NCBI RefSeq assembly: GCF_963583255.1
Contig: NC_084817.1
Location: forward strand, 10,050,121-10,114,120
Length of the DNA stretch: 64,000 nucleotides
Source: Pyrus communis
Taxonomy: Eukaryota; Streptophyta; Magnoliopsida; Rosales; Rosaceae
Direction of reading: 5' to 3'
Part shown: positions 47,605-60,038 of the stretch, in pieces
Layout: each line of letters begins with the position of its first letter
Numbering within the stretch: the first letter of the stretch is position 1
Made by a program: the position numbers and the translations under genes
The notes under the pieces: model-generated
The model's database searches: none
What the model saw: only the letters and a program-made list of their open reading frames with translations
Told to the model about the DNA's origin: nothing

Positions 47605-47622
47605 CTCTCAATGAAAGCACCA
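47605..47622 (-). other. Outer element primer binding site (probably tRNA-Thr)
   Basis: Three bases inside the 5' LTR (47626), the minus strand reads TGGTGCTTTCATTGAGAG. Its complement, CTCTCAATGAAAGCACCA, looks like the 3' end of a plant tRNA-Thr, recalled from memory. The position is right for a primer site; the tRNA identity is less sure. Confidence 0.65.
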
Positions 47623-47625
47623 ATT

Positions 47626-48281
47626 TGTGGATGCAAATTTCTGCCTTCTTCTTCTTGGATGAAAATGTACCTGCAAAACAATTAACACCTTAGGTCAAGG
47701 CCAAGAGCCTCACGCTCCCAAACAAGATTTTTTTTTTTTGGGGGGGGGGGCGGGGGGGGGGGGGGGGGGGGGGGGCTTTGACCGATAAACCTCCGATGGC
47801 AAAGTTAGAATTTGAGGGAAAAGTGTTTAGAGAATTTGGAGAATTTTTGCAAGAGAGTTGGAATTAGGTTTTTGGGAGAAATGAGAGCTATTTATAGGGG
47901 TATGGCTAGCCCCTATTATGGAGAAAAGGGGTCCGGCCACTTATGGTGGTTTTTGGGTGTAATTGCAAGGTATTATGTCAAAATAATATCTTGCAATCAA
48001 TTAGAAAATTAATTATTAATTAGGAAATTAATCAATTAATTTAGGTAATTAATCCTATTTTGAATGAATAATTGAAGATTACCTTGTGGGGAGGATTTGA
48101 TGAGGATGGATGAAATAGGTTTTGAATAAATACCTATTTTGATCACGTTTGACCTTGATTGAGTCGTGATTGTCCGCTGCTTGTGCGTAGGAGTTTCGGT
48201 GTACCTCGAGGGTAATTTTATCTTTTTACCTAAGAATCCACGTGTCGCCTCCATATTTTCTCGATTATTTTTGGCTCCACA
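47626..48281 (-). repeat. Outer element 5' LTR
   Basis: This 656-bp copy matches 28078..28699. It is longer mainly because of a G-run (with one C) at about 47738..47775. Confidence 0.92.
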
Positions 48282-48286
48282 TTATC

Positions 48287-48985
48287 ATTTGTCAAAAAAA
48301 AAAAGGTAAATTCTTTTAGGTGCTTTCTATATTTTCACCTAGCATAAATGTTCTTGCTATTAACAAAAATACAACGTTAATTCTCTATTTTACCCAAAAT
48401 TAAAGGCAAACTAGAAACTACTCAAACAAACATCTCCTCTACCCCATCACTGGTGACAAGTGAGAGGCGACGGGGGAGGCAGGGGATTGGGTCCAAAATA
48501 ATTGTACATCTTGAAATTAGTTTTTCAATTTTCAGACGGATAAAATATGTTAACTCTTTGAATCATCGAGTGATTCTCAATAGTTTCTCACTCATTGTAA
48601 TATGATGGTAAGAGAACATTGAATTTTAATGAGTAAAATTAAAATTGCATAATCCTAGCTACGTACCGCAATATCTAATTAAGACAATGTTGATCTGTAC
48701 TTGTCGAAAGCTAACAAGACACCAAAAAGACAAGAAGAACAAAGCTTAATGCATTAGGGGTCAATGAGAATATAAGATCCCAACAACCTCAATGAATGAT
48801 GGTGTTTGGATACGAGGATCTAGAGGAGCTAGAAATGGAATATACACAATCCAGGTTAGCGAAAGAAAATCTAAGGTAAATATCTTTATTCTTCGTGGAA
48901 TATAGACTTATAGTTGCAGCGCATTTCAGCTGCTAGCAAGGGCATGGTCTACTATTTTATCATATTAATTTATTGTCTTTCTTCA
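48287..48985. other. Intergenic DNA
   Basis: No gene is recognised. It has an A-run beside the retrotransposon boundary. Confidence 0.4.
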
Positions 48986-48993
48986 ACTGTACA

Positions 48994-50082
48994 TAGATCT
49001 GACAATTTCTTACACGACCCGTTATCGAGTCAACACTATAACTACTCGGGTCATTATCGAGTCACACAATAATAACCCGTTAATAACGGGTCCTTAACAG
49101 GTTTACACGAGAATGGCACGCAGGTAACCTGTTTCGATAGATAAGAAAAAAGTTATTTTGATGATTTTAATTTTTTAAACTACTAAAAAAAACGTACTAT
49201 AAAATACAATAGATATAATGAATATCTATATATTGTTTATTAATTATTATTATATTATTATTCTATATAAATTTTAAAATTTAAGTTTTATTTATTTATT
49301 TTTATAGGATATTACAAGCAAAGATTGAGATTAAAAATCATAAAACACATTAAAAATAAAAATATCAAGTAATTTAAAAATACCAAACACATTAAAAATA
49401 TATATAATAATTAATTTACATGTGCGAAAAATATGTAAAAAATTTGCAAACGCTCGTAGTCGCATCCTCTATGCTTTGAGGATGGGTATATGATCGTTTG
49501 AATTTTTAAAACCATACAAACTCTCATGAATAGTATTTTTAAGGGAGTTCAAAATAAACAAAATTCGGAATCATTAATGTATAAGTCTGAAATATGTGAA
49601 AGCATAACAAACGTTCATAATTGCATCCTCAACACTTAGACGATGGTTGGATGATTGTTTAGATTTTTAAAACCCTCCAAATCTCATGAACAATGTTTTT
49701 TATTTGAGTGCAAAATTAATAAAATTAATAATAATTATTGTAGAAGTGTGAAAAATGTAATCATTCGTAATGAAAGCCTTTACAACCTTCATGAAGGGGT
49801 CAACTCCGAAATTTAGTATGTTTATACTAATTTAGTATTATGTTTTACATTTTTTTGGGTCAAATTATGTTTTTCATTTTCATTTTTATTGATTTAAAAT
49901 ATATTTTTCTTAATGGGTAACAGGTCGGGTCATATTACCTGATAATATTAATGGGTTGATTTCGGGTTGAGTCATATTACCTGTTTAGTTTAACATGTAT
50001 TACACGATACGACCCGTTAAGCTATCGGGTATGATACGAAAACGACACGAACACGAGAAACACGATACGAATGCTAGGTCTG
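48994..50082. mobile_element. hAT-type element, 1089 bp, non-autonomous, 8-bp TSD
   Basis: It is flanked by a perfect 8-bp duplication ACTGTACA (48986..48993 and 50083..50090). The ends TAGATCTGACAATTTC and (inverse of right) CAGACCTAGCATTCGT form imperfect terminal inverted repeats. Subterminal DNA is rich in ACACGA(C/T)/CGGGTCATATTACCTG motifs on both sides. The interior is AT-rich without any transposase frame. Confidence 0.8.
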
Positions 50083-50212
50083 ACTGTACACCTGTTGGTT
50101 TCTAACAGTTCTAGGCTTGGAGGGCAGCTTGGAGTTTCGATTTGCCTCATTGCCACTTCATATAATATTATACCTAATACTCCAAAAATGGCGACAATTT
50201 GCTGACATGATG

Positions 50213-50373
50213 TGCTATTCACACATTCTTTTTTTATTTTTCACACATTTTTTTTTTATTTTTCACACACTTTTTTAAACTTTTGATCGTTAGATCAGAT
50301 AAATTGAAGAAGATCAAATGATAAAAACTAACAAGGAATGTGTGAAAAGTAAAAAAGAATGTGTGAATAGCAT
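50213..50373. mobile_element. MITE with TATTCACACATTC ends
   Basis: The left end GTGCTATTCACACATTCTTT and right end AAAGAATGTGTGAATAGCAT are inverted repeats around an AAATTGAAGAAGATCAAATG core. Related sequences are visible at about 545..700 and 12505..12650. Confidence 0.65.
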
Positions 50374-51198
50374 ACTGCTTGCTGACCTAAATGTGAATCC
50401 ATATAAATATTATTAGTTCTTTAAGTTCGACCTAATCTTGTGGCCAAAAGAAGGTTCAACCAAGATAAATTAATGGTTACATAATCCAAATTACTTAAGG
50501 CTGGTTAATGAAAACTAATCTCGATTTGACTTATTATAAACCTTAATCTAATTATATAGAAACACCTTCTACATAGTTTAGAAACGAAATGCATTGGATG
50601 TTCCTGTAAAGTTAGATTTTTCTGTACAAATTATGATGACAATAAAAAATCTATAGTATTAGAATTACTCTCATGACACTCATATTTCTGGTTCAAGAAC
50701 GTGCTTGAATAGCTTATAATTTGATATGTGAATAGCTAATAGCTTTTATGTTCAAAATTATGCTATTTCATGACATGGCACGCCAGATATTGTCCTTAGA
50801 CAACGTGTTGTGCTTGAATGAAATTATTCTACCAGATCAATAGATCGAACGAACAATATAATTGCCATTTAAAGTCATGAGTATTGTTATGGATTAGTCC
50901 TAGACAGTAATAGTATAAAGTTCTGAAATTGACTACAATACTTACATATATTTAATACAATCATTAGTTAATGGTCAGATATAATACATGTGAATATATG
51001 TATATAATACAATAACTATCTGACAGTTCAGATGACGATTGTATTAAAAATATGTAAATATATATTGTAACCAAATCCCAATATTCTAACAACATTGACA
51101 TATAAACTTTGTGGATTATACCGTTTAGTTACATATAAAAAAGATCTTAAGTTTAAAAAATAATCTAGAATGTATACAAATATATAAATATGGAGACA
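50374..51198. other. AT-rich intergenic DNA
   Basis: No gene or clear element is recognised. Confidence 0.4.
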
Positions 51199-51571
51199 GA
51201 TTTGTGACACCATTTTTTTTTATATAACTGTTGACACACATTTTTGTGGCCCAATCCGTAATGTAGTTTAATGATCCGATCAACCTATCTTTTAGACATC
51301 ATTCATAGACCATCCCTACAAAAAATTAGATAAATCTAAAACCATTAAGATATTCATTTGTGGTGAAGAAAATGGACATTTACGGTTCTACAAAAAAAAA
51401 AAAATCATAAACCCTTAATCTAACGGTCATATAGTTTCAGATTTGGGTGATTTTGGGTAGACCTGATATTTGAAGGAATACTTAAAAGATAGTCTATTCG
51501 GATCATTAAAATACATTACAGACAAAAAAGTGTGACAAAATATGTGTAAAAAAAGTAATGTCACAGATCCG
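51199..51571. mobile_element. TIR element, about 370 bp
   Basis: The left arm, AGATTTGTGACACCATTTTT followed by TGTTGACACACATTTTTGTG, is mirrored at the right by CAAAATATGTGTAAAAAAAG and AATGTCACAGATCC. The interior also mirrors: ATCTTTTAGACATC faces AAAAGATAGTC. Superfamily not assigned. Confidence 0.55.
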
Positions 51572-51889
51572 TCCCTTGAAAAAATTTGTACATTTTTTTT
51601 ATATGTTATCTTGTATTTTGTGAAAGAACAGATATTGTAAAGGGAGACTTTGGATGTGGTCCTTAGCTATGAATATTCTTTGATTGAAACCTTGTTGGTT
51701 TTTAATTTTTGATAGAGGTCCCTGAAATCAATGTGATAATTTATTTCTACGTACGTTACTATATTTTTAAAATTAAAAATTAGAAATTTTAGTTGTTTAT
51801 ATAAATGAGATTTTAATTAAAAAAACCATAATTTGTGGGATTAAAAATATTAAAATATAAATATACTATTGTGTGTGTTTATATATATG

Positions 51890-52345
51890 AACATGGGTAC
51901 ATTCATCAAAATTAACCAAAACAATTATTGTATCAAAACATGGGTACATTCTTCAAAATCACAAAAAAAAAAAAAAAGATATTAGGCTTAATAACATTAG
52001 TAAATTTCTTCGATTAAACTTGACATGGATACATTTTAAAATCAAAGAAAAAAGAATGTACCCATATAAGTTTCAAAATGGATTAAAAAAAATTGAATAG
52101 ATTTTAAATAAAAAAAGGGTACATTTTACATATAACAAAATAAAAAGTTTTACATGAATAGGTACATATAATTAGCATGGGTACATTTAGCAAAAATAAA
52201 AAGTACAAACAAAAAAATATATGGGTACAAATACAAATAAACTTTAAAAAATATGGGCACAAAAAGAATTTAATATATGGGTACAAATAAAAAATGAAAA
52301 GAAAATTGGGGCAAATTAAAAAAGAATTACAAATTTAAAATGGGT
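51890..52345. repeat. Cluster of ATGGGTACA motifs
   Basis: The phrase ATGGGTACA(T/A) or a one-base variant recurs roughly ten times at irregular spacing in very AT-rich DNA. This is probably a decayed element built from short repeats. The GTACATTT phrases at 780..960 are similar. Confidence 0.5.
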
Positions 52346-53409
52346 ACAAACTAAAACTAATAAAAAATTTAGTCATAAATATAAATATACTAATTGTAAC
52401 ATTTTTAACATTAAATGAATATATTTAGAAATAAAAAATATTTTATTATTGAAATAATTAATGATGTTATTAATAACCAAGGACCTTGATTAAAAATTGA
52501 AAAGGAATATGATTTTAATAATGGAATAGCAAAATAAAGGATGAGAACCTAAGAATTTCAATAACTAGCTGTGTTAAGAGAATTATAAGTGTGTTATATA
52601 TATATAATGTAACTGGATAATCAAGCTAGGTTAGCTATACGTGTTGCCATCATGTCATGTTGCATTTCAAGGCTCTCGATGACAACCCTTACGTACCATG
52701 CATACAGTAATACACAAACTCATAAAACTAGCTACTTTGGAATAGATGGTCCCGGTACAAAGTTCAGAGACCTTTCTTGTTAAACCATACAATGACCATG
52801 TCTGTCTTTGGAGCATAAAATCTCGAGCAATTTACAGGTCCCCCCACCGTACCACTCTCTCTGCTTCGCAGTCGGGGTTAGCAGCAAAGAATGCCGACAA
52901 CGATCGACGAGCCCTACACTACACAGCTTTGAAACTTCAACGTTATAAGCTGATCATTTTTAGGACCAGTTCATGATCTGCAGCTCTCTCGATAAGTATC
53001 ATTCAATTTCTGGACAGCTCTCCTTCATGACTATATGGAGTTAATTAAGTAATTAATTTCCGGGGAAGTAAAGTTGTTTTCATAGGAACTTGCATTCCCT
53101 TCACATGTCCCAATCCTCACGAAGGGAACTGTCTATTAGTCGATGAGAGGCACTTTTCCAATTTCCATGGATATTAAGATTATTTTGGTAAGATTATTGA
53201 ATTATGTATTGAATAAGAATATCATGTCTCATGGAAGCTCATACCAATCAGCTATATTTTGAGTCTTGTTTTCATTTGTTTATATGTATGTTAGGATTCA
53301 AGCATTTACCTTCATATTGATAACAGTCTTCGAATTATGCAGAAAATCAAAGCATTGCAGAAAAGGAGCCTTAAGCAGTAGAGAGAAAACAGAGAAATGA
53401 ATGTAAATT
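52346..53409. other. Intergenic DNA
   Basis: No gene is recognised. A somewhat GC-richer patch at 52740..52975 gives a 76-codon plus frame without family resemblance. Confidence 0.4.
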
Positions 53410-53869
53410 CACTAGTACAAAAAAACACTTTGCACGACGCAGGTCTTTTGTCGCACAAAGTTAAAAAAGCTGTCATGCAAACATTAGTGCAATGAACCTT
53501 CGTCACCCGCCAACTATCGTGCCAAGGCAGTGACAGAAGGGTTTGTGTAACGAAAAAGTAACCTACGTCGCGCGAGACTTTGCGCGATGCACCTCCTACA
53601 TCATGCAAAGCCAAAGTGGGGTGCATCACGCAAAGTGGCTTTGCACGACGTAGGGGTGCGTCACGCAAAGTCTCTTTGCACGACGTAGGAGGTGCGTCAC
53701 GCAAACCCTTTTTTTTTTTTTTATTTTGGTAAAAAAAAAATATTTTTTAATTTTTGATAAATATTGTAATTAAATTCTAAACAATAATTAATTAACCAAG
53801 CAAAAGTACTTAATTATAAAATATATGAAAATATACATACAAGATGTCCGAACAAAATACTACAAGTAG

Positions 53870-55930
53870 TCTTCTAGGTTTGATAATCAGGCTACTGGGT
53901 ATCGGCAGGGTGAGGTGGCTCTGAGGTGGAAGGTGGAGCAGGATGAAGTGCTGGTAGCGAGACTTGGAGGCCAGACATCTGTATGGCTCATACAAGGTTT
54001 CTCATTGTCTCGGCATAGTTCCTCATCTCCTCGCCCTAGGCCCTTATTTGCACCTTCATCTACTCGCCCTGGGCCCTCATCTGCTCTTCTTGGACAGCAA
54101 GCTGACCCCTTAGGGTTGTCACTTCTTCCTTCAATGCATCGACCTCTGCTGTGTTCGATCTGGAAGAAGAGGCACTCGTCTCACGAACCCGCGCTTTCCC
54201 TATACATCGAACAACCTTGCCATGACGATGACCGAAGTTCTGATCTAGGACATCAGTCATGATTTGAAAACTACATCCTCGGGTACCGTGATGTCCTTAA
54301 TCGGGGTCTCCGGGGGAAGCTGCGATGTTGTTTCTTGGAGAACAGCAGTGCTCTTTTCCACCATAACAGCCTGTAATAATAAAGAAAAAACACATAATGT
54401 TTAATAACAAAATATAAATAATATTTGAACAATTCATACATATAAGAATAATAATAATTATATATACTTACATGAAGCTGCTCAGTGGTCTCATTACCAG
54501 GTCGAACGTAAACGTCCTTGAACATGTCAATCTTTGGGAACTTAGAACCCTCCTGAAGAAAAAAACATTAAGAAAATTTTATTAATCAATAATAATAAAT
54601 AAATTGTATAAAATTTTAAAGTTAATATACTTTTACCTGACGTCGTGCCTCAAGCCTATACAAAAGGGCATCGAACAGGAATGGTGGAAAAGTTTCTTTG
54701 ACTCCCGAGTTTTCTTACCAGCAACATATTTCTTCTGTTAAACGCACAATATACATGTTAGCGCTACTATTTGAAATAAGTTAATAAAAAAAGCTTAAAA
54801 AAAAAAGTAAATAATAATAAATTATTATTAAAATATTATGTGCATACCACAAAATTTGGGTCCGTAAAATGTTTGCAGAGCCACTCCTAATCCTTCAGTC
54901 GGTCCTACAACTCGCTTGGAACATGTAGGCGAGCAATCTTCGGATCATCCCATCACTTAAAATACTTGTGAAAATTGTTATTCCATTGTTTGTACCGGGT
55001 TGCTAAGGTCTCCTCTAAGTAGGCGATGGTCTCGAGGGATATATCCTGAAGATCATAAATGACCTACGAATATGAAAAACAATAAAATAATAGTAAGAAA
55101 TTTAATAATATTAAGATAATATATTTTGGTTTTTAATATTTGTAAACAAAATTAAAAAAATGATAAAGGCTAAAAATTAATATACTAACTGACAACTTGT
55201 CTCGCACCAGTTTCTTCGTCTCCTCCAGAATTTCTGCCCAAGACTCCCACTAAAAAGGAGAATTTTGTCGAATAACAAAACCACAGCTACTAGCGATGTT
55301 GCTATGCTGTTGTGAGGTAGCCGCTCCATGATGTCGCGGGTCATGTGCAATCTTCATCTTGGAGGCGACTTGACGTGTGTTCTGTGCCTGCTTCAGCATT
55401 TGACTAGGCCTCATGGTATTTTTTTTAGCTGGCCAAAAATACTTAAATGGTGAAAACCCTAAGCTTAAATTTGTACAAAAAAATTCGACACAACCTCCTT
55501 TAATAGTATAGCATTTCCCAAAACCTTAAAACAGTAAAATAACAGTAATTCACAACCTGCAATACATTTTCACAATCCAATAAATTTTTACCATCATAAA
55601 AATATTAGTTTTAAAATGAAAAAAAAAAAAATACAACGTAGCGAGAATTAGAAAAAACTACCTGGCTGGGAGGCCTCACCCTCGACTCTGGATGTCGAGG
55701 AAGTGTGATCAGAAGGCTCCGGCACATGGCGATGCCGGTGAGGTCACCGTGCACTGGGCGGCTGAACCGACACTAATGACGTCAATGAGATGGTCACTTG
55801 GGACGCCGTAGAAGTAGCCTCAGTAAAGGGTTTAGGCTCCCCAATCAATGGAGCACTCACGGCTGGAGCAGTGATAATGCGGGAGGCGTATTGGTCACAC
55901 TACGACGATGAGTGATCAACTGCGACATCT
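53870..55930 (-). pseudogene. Transposase-24 (Ptta/En/Spm) gene, decayed, multi-exon
   Basis: Minus-strand coding pieces line up as a CACTA second-gene protein. A serine/proline-rich start is at about 55930..55660. The next part is at 55410..55200 (MRPSQMLKQAQNTRQVASKM). Then 55062..54845 has ISLETIAYLEETLATRYKQW and EWLCKHFTDPNFV. A lysine-rich piece lies near 54740..54640, followed by KFPKIDMFKDVYVRPGNETT (about 54545..54470). The C-terminal coiled coil is at 54375..53870, with DALKEEVTTLRGQLAVQEEQ. In-frame stops occur in several pieces. These proteins accompany CACTA transposases; this copy cannot be functional. Confidence 0.65.
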
Positions 55931-58560
55931 ATACACTTTTTGAACCATAAAAATATAACATTAGAAACTAATCCTTTCTTACATTTGAAACTAGAATATA
56001 AAAGTAAAGAAAACTGAACAAATAAACCATGTGTGAAAAAAGCAAAGAAAACTGACCAAACATTAACCGGAGATTAAAAAGTGTAATGAATCCAAGGCAG
56101 CACGATTGATTAAAAAGAGTCAAACCTAAACCAAGAGACCTATCCTAATCTGTGAAACCCCCAACCCAACTTTCTATAATTTGATCTCCTAAGCTTAGTG
56201 TGTTTAATCTCAACAATTACTAATCGAAGGCACCACGATGGACTGTTTTTTTTTTTACTGTGTATAATTCGATCTCCCAGGCTTAGTGTGTTTAATCACA
56301 ACAATTACTAATCGAAACGACTAAAGAAAACAAATTACCAAATCCATAATCCTTTGCAAACAAAGCCAGTCAAAGTTAGTACCTATACTTATCAAGAACT
56401 CCATTCTATGTACACACGAAGATCGACTTAAGACAATATCAGATCACTATCCAATGCTTAATTCACATCCAAATATCCAATTTCCTCAAACAAAAAAAAT
56501 ATACGATTTAAGCAAATAACCTGCAAACAAGATTCACTTTAATTAAAATCCACATCCGATTACTGGTTTTCTCATTAAAATTCAAGCATCAACATATGAC
56601 TTGAAGAAAACAAACAGAAACCAACACGGCAAAGAAAACTGACCCTTTCTTGCATTTGAAACTAGAAGAAAAAAGCAAAGAAAACTAAACAAATAAACCA
56701 GGCCCTGTTTGGTTTGGAATTTTGGGAAAAACAAAAAGTACACACTTAACCGTTGACTTTAATTAAGACAGCGAAGAAGACAACCTGAAAGCAAACTGAA
56801 CAGTTCTTTTGCACAAAAGAAATGAAAAGGAAAATGTGAAGTCAATTAAAAAAAATGAGAGATAAAGTAATCAAAACCAATATATAGCACATCCCAGATA
56901 CATGGTTTGCAAGAAAATGCACTATGTTATGTTATGGTCGAATCAAGTCTGAACAACTAGAAAATTGAGCAAACATACAACATTTTTGTGATTTGTACAC
57001 TAAGAGAAAATAAAAGTGATACTTACAAGAAAATAAATGTGATACTTACACGCCTCATCTAACCCAAAATTTGAGTTGTTTCGATTGGTGAAATGCATCA
57101 CTCTTTGAGGAAACACCCCCGCCCCTCCCCCACCATGCATAAATAGTAAAACATTACCATTTTAAGAATCCCACAGAACCCACAACCAACTCAACTCTGC
57201 ATTCAAATAACACATTTATCCTTTTCTTTTGGCACATTAATATATCATCTTTTACATGGTCTTTTAAAGTGGTGATTAAAGATTAGTAAACTTCAATTGC
57301 AAGAGCATTAAGTCGAGCAGATGGTGGACCTGAACAGAGGAGTAGTAGTTTCGTATAAATTACCCAATAATCCAACTCAATCAAAGCTGTTGAGGCATTT
57401 CGTCAAACAGGTTAGGGACAACAATTCAGCACAGACAAGTCCATGGAGGATTATGTAAATGACCATATGAGTACGTATCCAGAACATAGAAAAATACTCA
57501 AAAACACGTAAAATGCAGATGAAAGCATACAATTATTTAATTACTACTTATGACGTTTAGCAGTTGAAAGAAAAAACCAACACAAATCATACATCCTAGG
57601 CGTTATTCTTGAAGAAACTGATTGGTCTGAGATAAGTGAGAGAATATGCCAAGGAGGAAGAGAGATGTACGTGAGATGGAGAGGAATTACCAGAGATGAC
57701 CGTATATTGTAATCCTTAGGATTAGGGTTTCTCTTCGTCCACTCGACTTTTTGAAATACTCTAGTAACTGGAAGAAAATCCAAGAACATGACCTTGAAGC
57801 ATATCCCCTTCGAGAGTATGAAGCAAAGCAAAAGCTGGAATCCAATTCCGGATCCAATTAGATTTCAACCCCTAAATTTCAAGCCCTAAATTAAATTTCA
57901 ACCCCTAAACCTTTAGTATACAGTATACTTTATCTTCCAAGTGCTAAATTTCACAAACCCTAATCTAGAATTCCAACCCTAAATTAATTCCAAAATTTAC
58001 CTGATTTGGGGGAGAATCGGTGCACAGTGAGGTGAGGGATGAGAGGTGATGTGGGATGAGGAGAGAAATCGGCAAGGAGGGTGAGGTCGAGAGAGAGAGT
58101 GACTGAGTGAGGGGAGGACACTGAGGAGTGAGGTCGAGAGACAGTCTGAGATTAGCGAGAGGTAAGAGAGAGGTCTACAGGAAAGAAAGAGTTGGGGTCC
58201 AAACTTGGAAATTTGAAAAAAAATACGCCTATTTTTCACTATTGCACAACCAAAATTATCACAATTGGCGCGGCATAGCTATACAATTTGATGTCGCGCA
58301 AAGTGGTTTTGCACGACGACCACATTAAGGCGTCGCGCAAGGTATTTAAAAAAAAATTATTATAAAAATTACTGAAAATGTGACTTTCCTTCTTTCAAAT
58401 TCAAATTTTTTTTACATAAACCTCACAATAATATATTTTTCTAACAAAAGCCCACAATAATTTTTTTTACATATATATATTATTCAATTTCTTAAGTGTT
58501 ATAAGTACAAAATAAATAAATTAAAATCTACTTAGTAAATATATATATACCATTGAACTT

Positions 58561-59880
58561 GATGGGAAACACATTGTACGAAACTAGTTTTAAAGATCCA
58601 ACCGTAAAACTTGTTTGTAAATGTTTCAAGATTGCATATGCCAAAAATCACAAAAAAACAAACATGTAGAGATCAAGTAACGAGATAAAACTTTTCGACG
58701 GTTATAAACAAAAAATCACGATTTAACGATTATTTTAACTCTGATTTTGATGATTTTTTACAACTACACTCCTTAACCCTATATTAATACAGCTAACTGA
58801 TTTGATCTTCAATTTAAAATATTTACACAAGTGGTTACCACAAAATCTTATGTTATACTTAATGAGAGTATAAATAAACTCCAAATGTTAGCGAATCTAT
58901 TATTTTGATGGGATACACATTGTACGAAACTAGTTTCAACGATCCAACCGTCAAATTTGTGTATATACTTCGAGATCGCATACGCCAAAAATCACAAAAA
59001 ATAAAATAAAAATTCAAAGATCAAGTAACGGGACAAAACTTTTCGACGGTTAGAAACGAAAAATCCCAATTTAACAGTTATTTTAATTCCGATTTTGTTG
59101 ATTTTTTTTTACAGCTACACTCCTTGACCCTATATGAATACAACAAATTGATTCAATCATCAATTTAAAATATTACACAAGTGGATACCACAAAATTTTA
59201 TGTTATACTTAATGAAAGTATAAATAAACTCCAAGTGTTAGTGAATCTACTGTTTTGATGAGATACGCATTGTACGAAACTAGTTTCAACGATCCAACCA
59301 TCAAACTTGTTTGTATATACTTCGAAATCACATACGCCAAAAATCACAAAAAAAAAATATTCAGAGATCAAATAACGAGACAAAACTTTTCGACGGTTAT
59401 AAACGAAAAATCCTGATTTAACGATTATTTGAACTCCAATTTTGATGATTTTTTACAGCTACTCTCCTTGACCCTATATGAATACAACGAACTAATTCAT
59501 TCGTCAATTAAAATATTTACACAAGTGAATACCACAAAATCTTATGTTATACTTAATGAAAATATATATTTGGAGTTAGTGAATATACTGTTTTGATGGG
59601 ATACGCATTGTACGAAACTAGTTTCAACGATCCAACCATCAAACTTGTTTGTATATATGTTGAGATCGCATACACTAAAAATTGCAAAAAACAAACATTC
59701 AGAGATCAAGTAACGAGACAAAACTTTTCGACGGTTATAAACGAAAAATCACAATTTAATGGTTATTTTAACTCCAATTTTGATGATTTTTTACAACTAC
59801 ACTCCTTGACCCTATATGAATACAATGAAATAATTCGATCATCAATTTAAAACATTTACACAAGTGGATACCACAAAAGA
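58561..59880. repeat. Four-copy tandem array, 337-356-bp period, inside the CACTA element
   Basis: Units start with GATGGGATACACATTGTACG (or a close variant) at 58561, 58917, 59257 and 59594; the fourth is incomplete. Each has CGAAACTAGTTT, ATCCAACC, GCCAAAAAT or similar, ACTTTTCGACGGTTA, TTTTTTACA.CTAC.CTCC and ACACAAGTGG.TACCACAAAA in order. The copies differ by scattered substitutions. Confidence 0.9.
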
Positions 59881-60038
59881 GAGAGGCAATGCAAGAACCC
59901 CAAAAGAAAAGCAAAAGGAAAAAAAAAAAAAAAAAACTTTGCTGGACGTAGGTACAACTGCGTTGCGCAAAGATGTTTCATATGTCAAGATATAAGCTAC
60001 TAAACTGAAAATTATGACATTGTGGAGTAAGATCTCAC

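Larger units (their letters stand above)
28078..48281 (-). mobile_element. Outer Ty3/gypsy LTR retrotransposon, minus strand, decayed and interrupted
   Basis: The two LTRs start TGTGGA and end TCCACA on both strands, and the element is bounded by a perfect 5-bp target duplication TTATC (28073..28077 and 48282..48286). Coding order on the minus strand is gag, protease, reverse transcriptase, RNase H, integrase, which is the Ty3/gypsy order. Without the 9775-bp inner element and one TSD copy, its own length is about 10.4 kb. The coding parts contain many stops and lost catalytic residues, and the LTRs differ by several percent, so it is old and inactive. Antisense coding sequence lies between integrase and the 3' LTR, a layout known in the Tat group. 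The Tat assignment is inference. Confidence 0.92.
53410..59975 (-). mobile_element. CACTA (En/Spm) element, about 6.6 kb, decayed
   Basis: The left end begins CACTAGTACAAAAAAACACT, a typical CACTA terminus, preceded by ATT as a possible 3-bp target duplication. Subterminal motifs TTTGCACGACGTAGG and GCGTCACGCAAAG recur at 53425..53705, at 58255..58345 and, inverted, at 59936..59972. The right terminus stops at GCGTTGCGCAAAG.TGTTT and lacks the last bases, so it is eroded. The only gene is a decayed transposase-24 type ORF on the minus strand. No TNP2-like transposase is seen, so it is non-autonomous. A four-copy tandem array lies near the right end. Confidence 0.75.
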
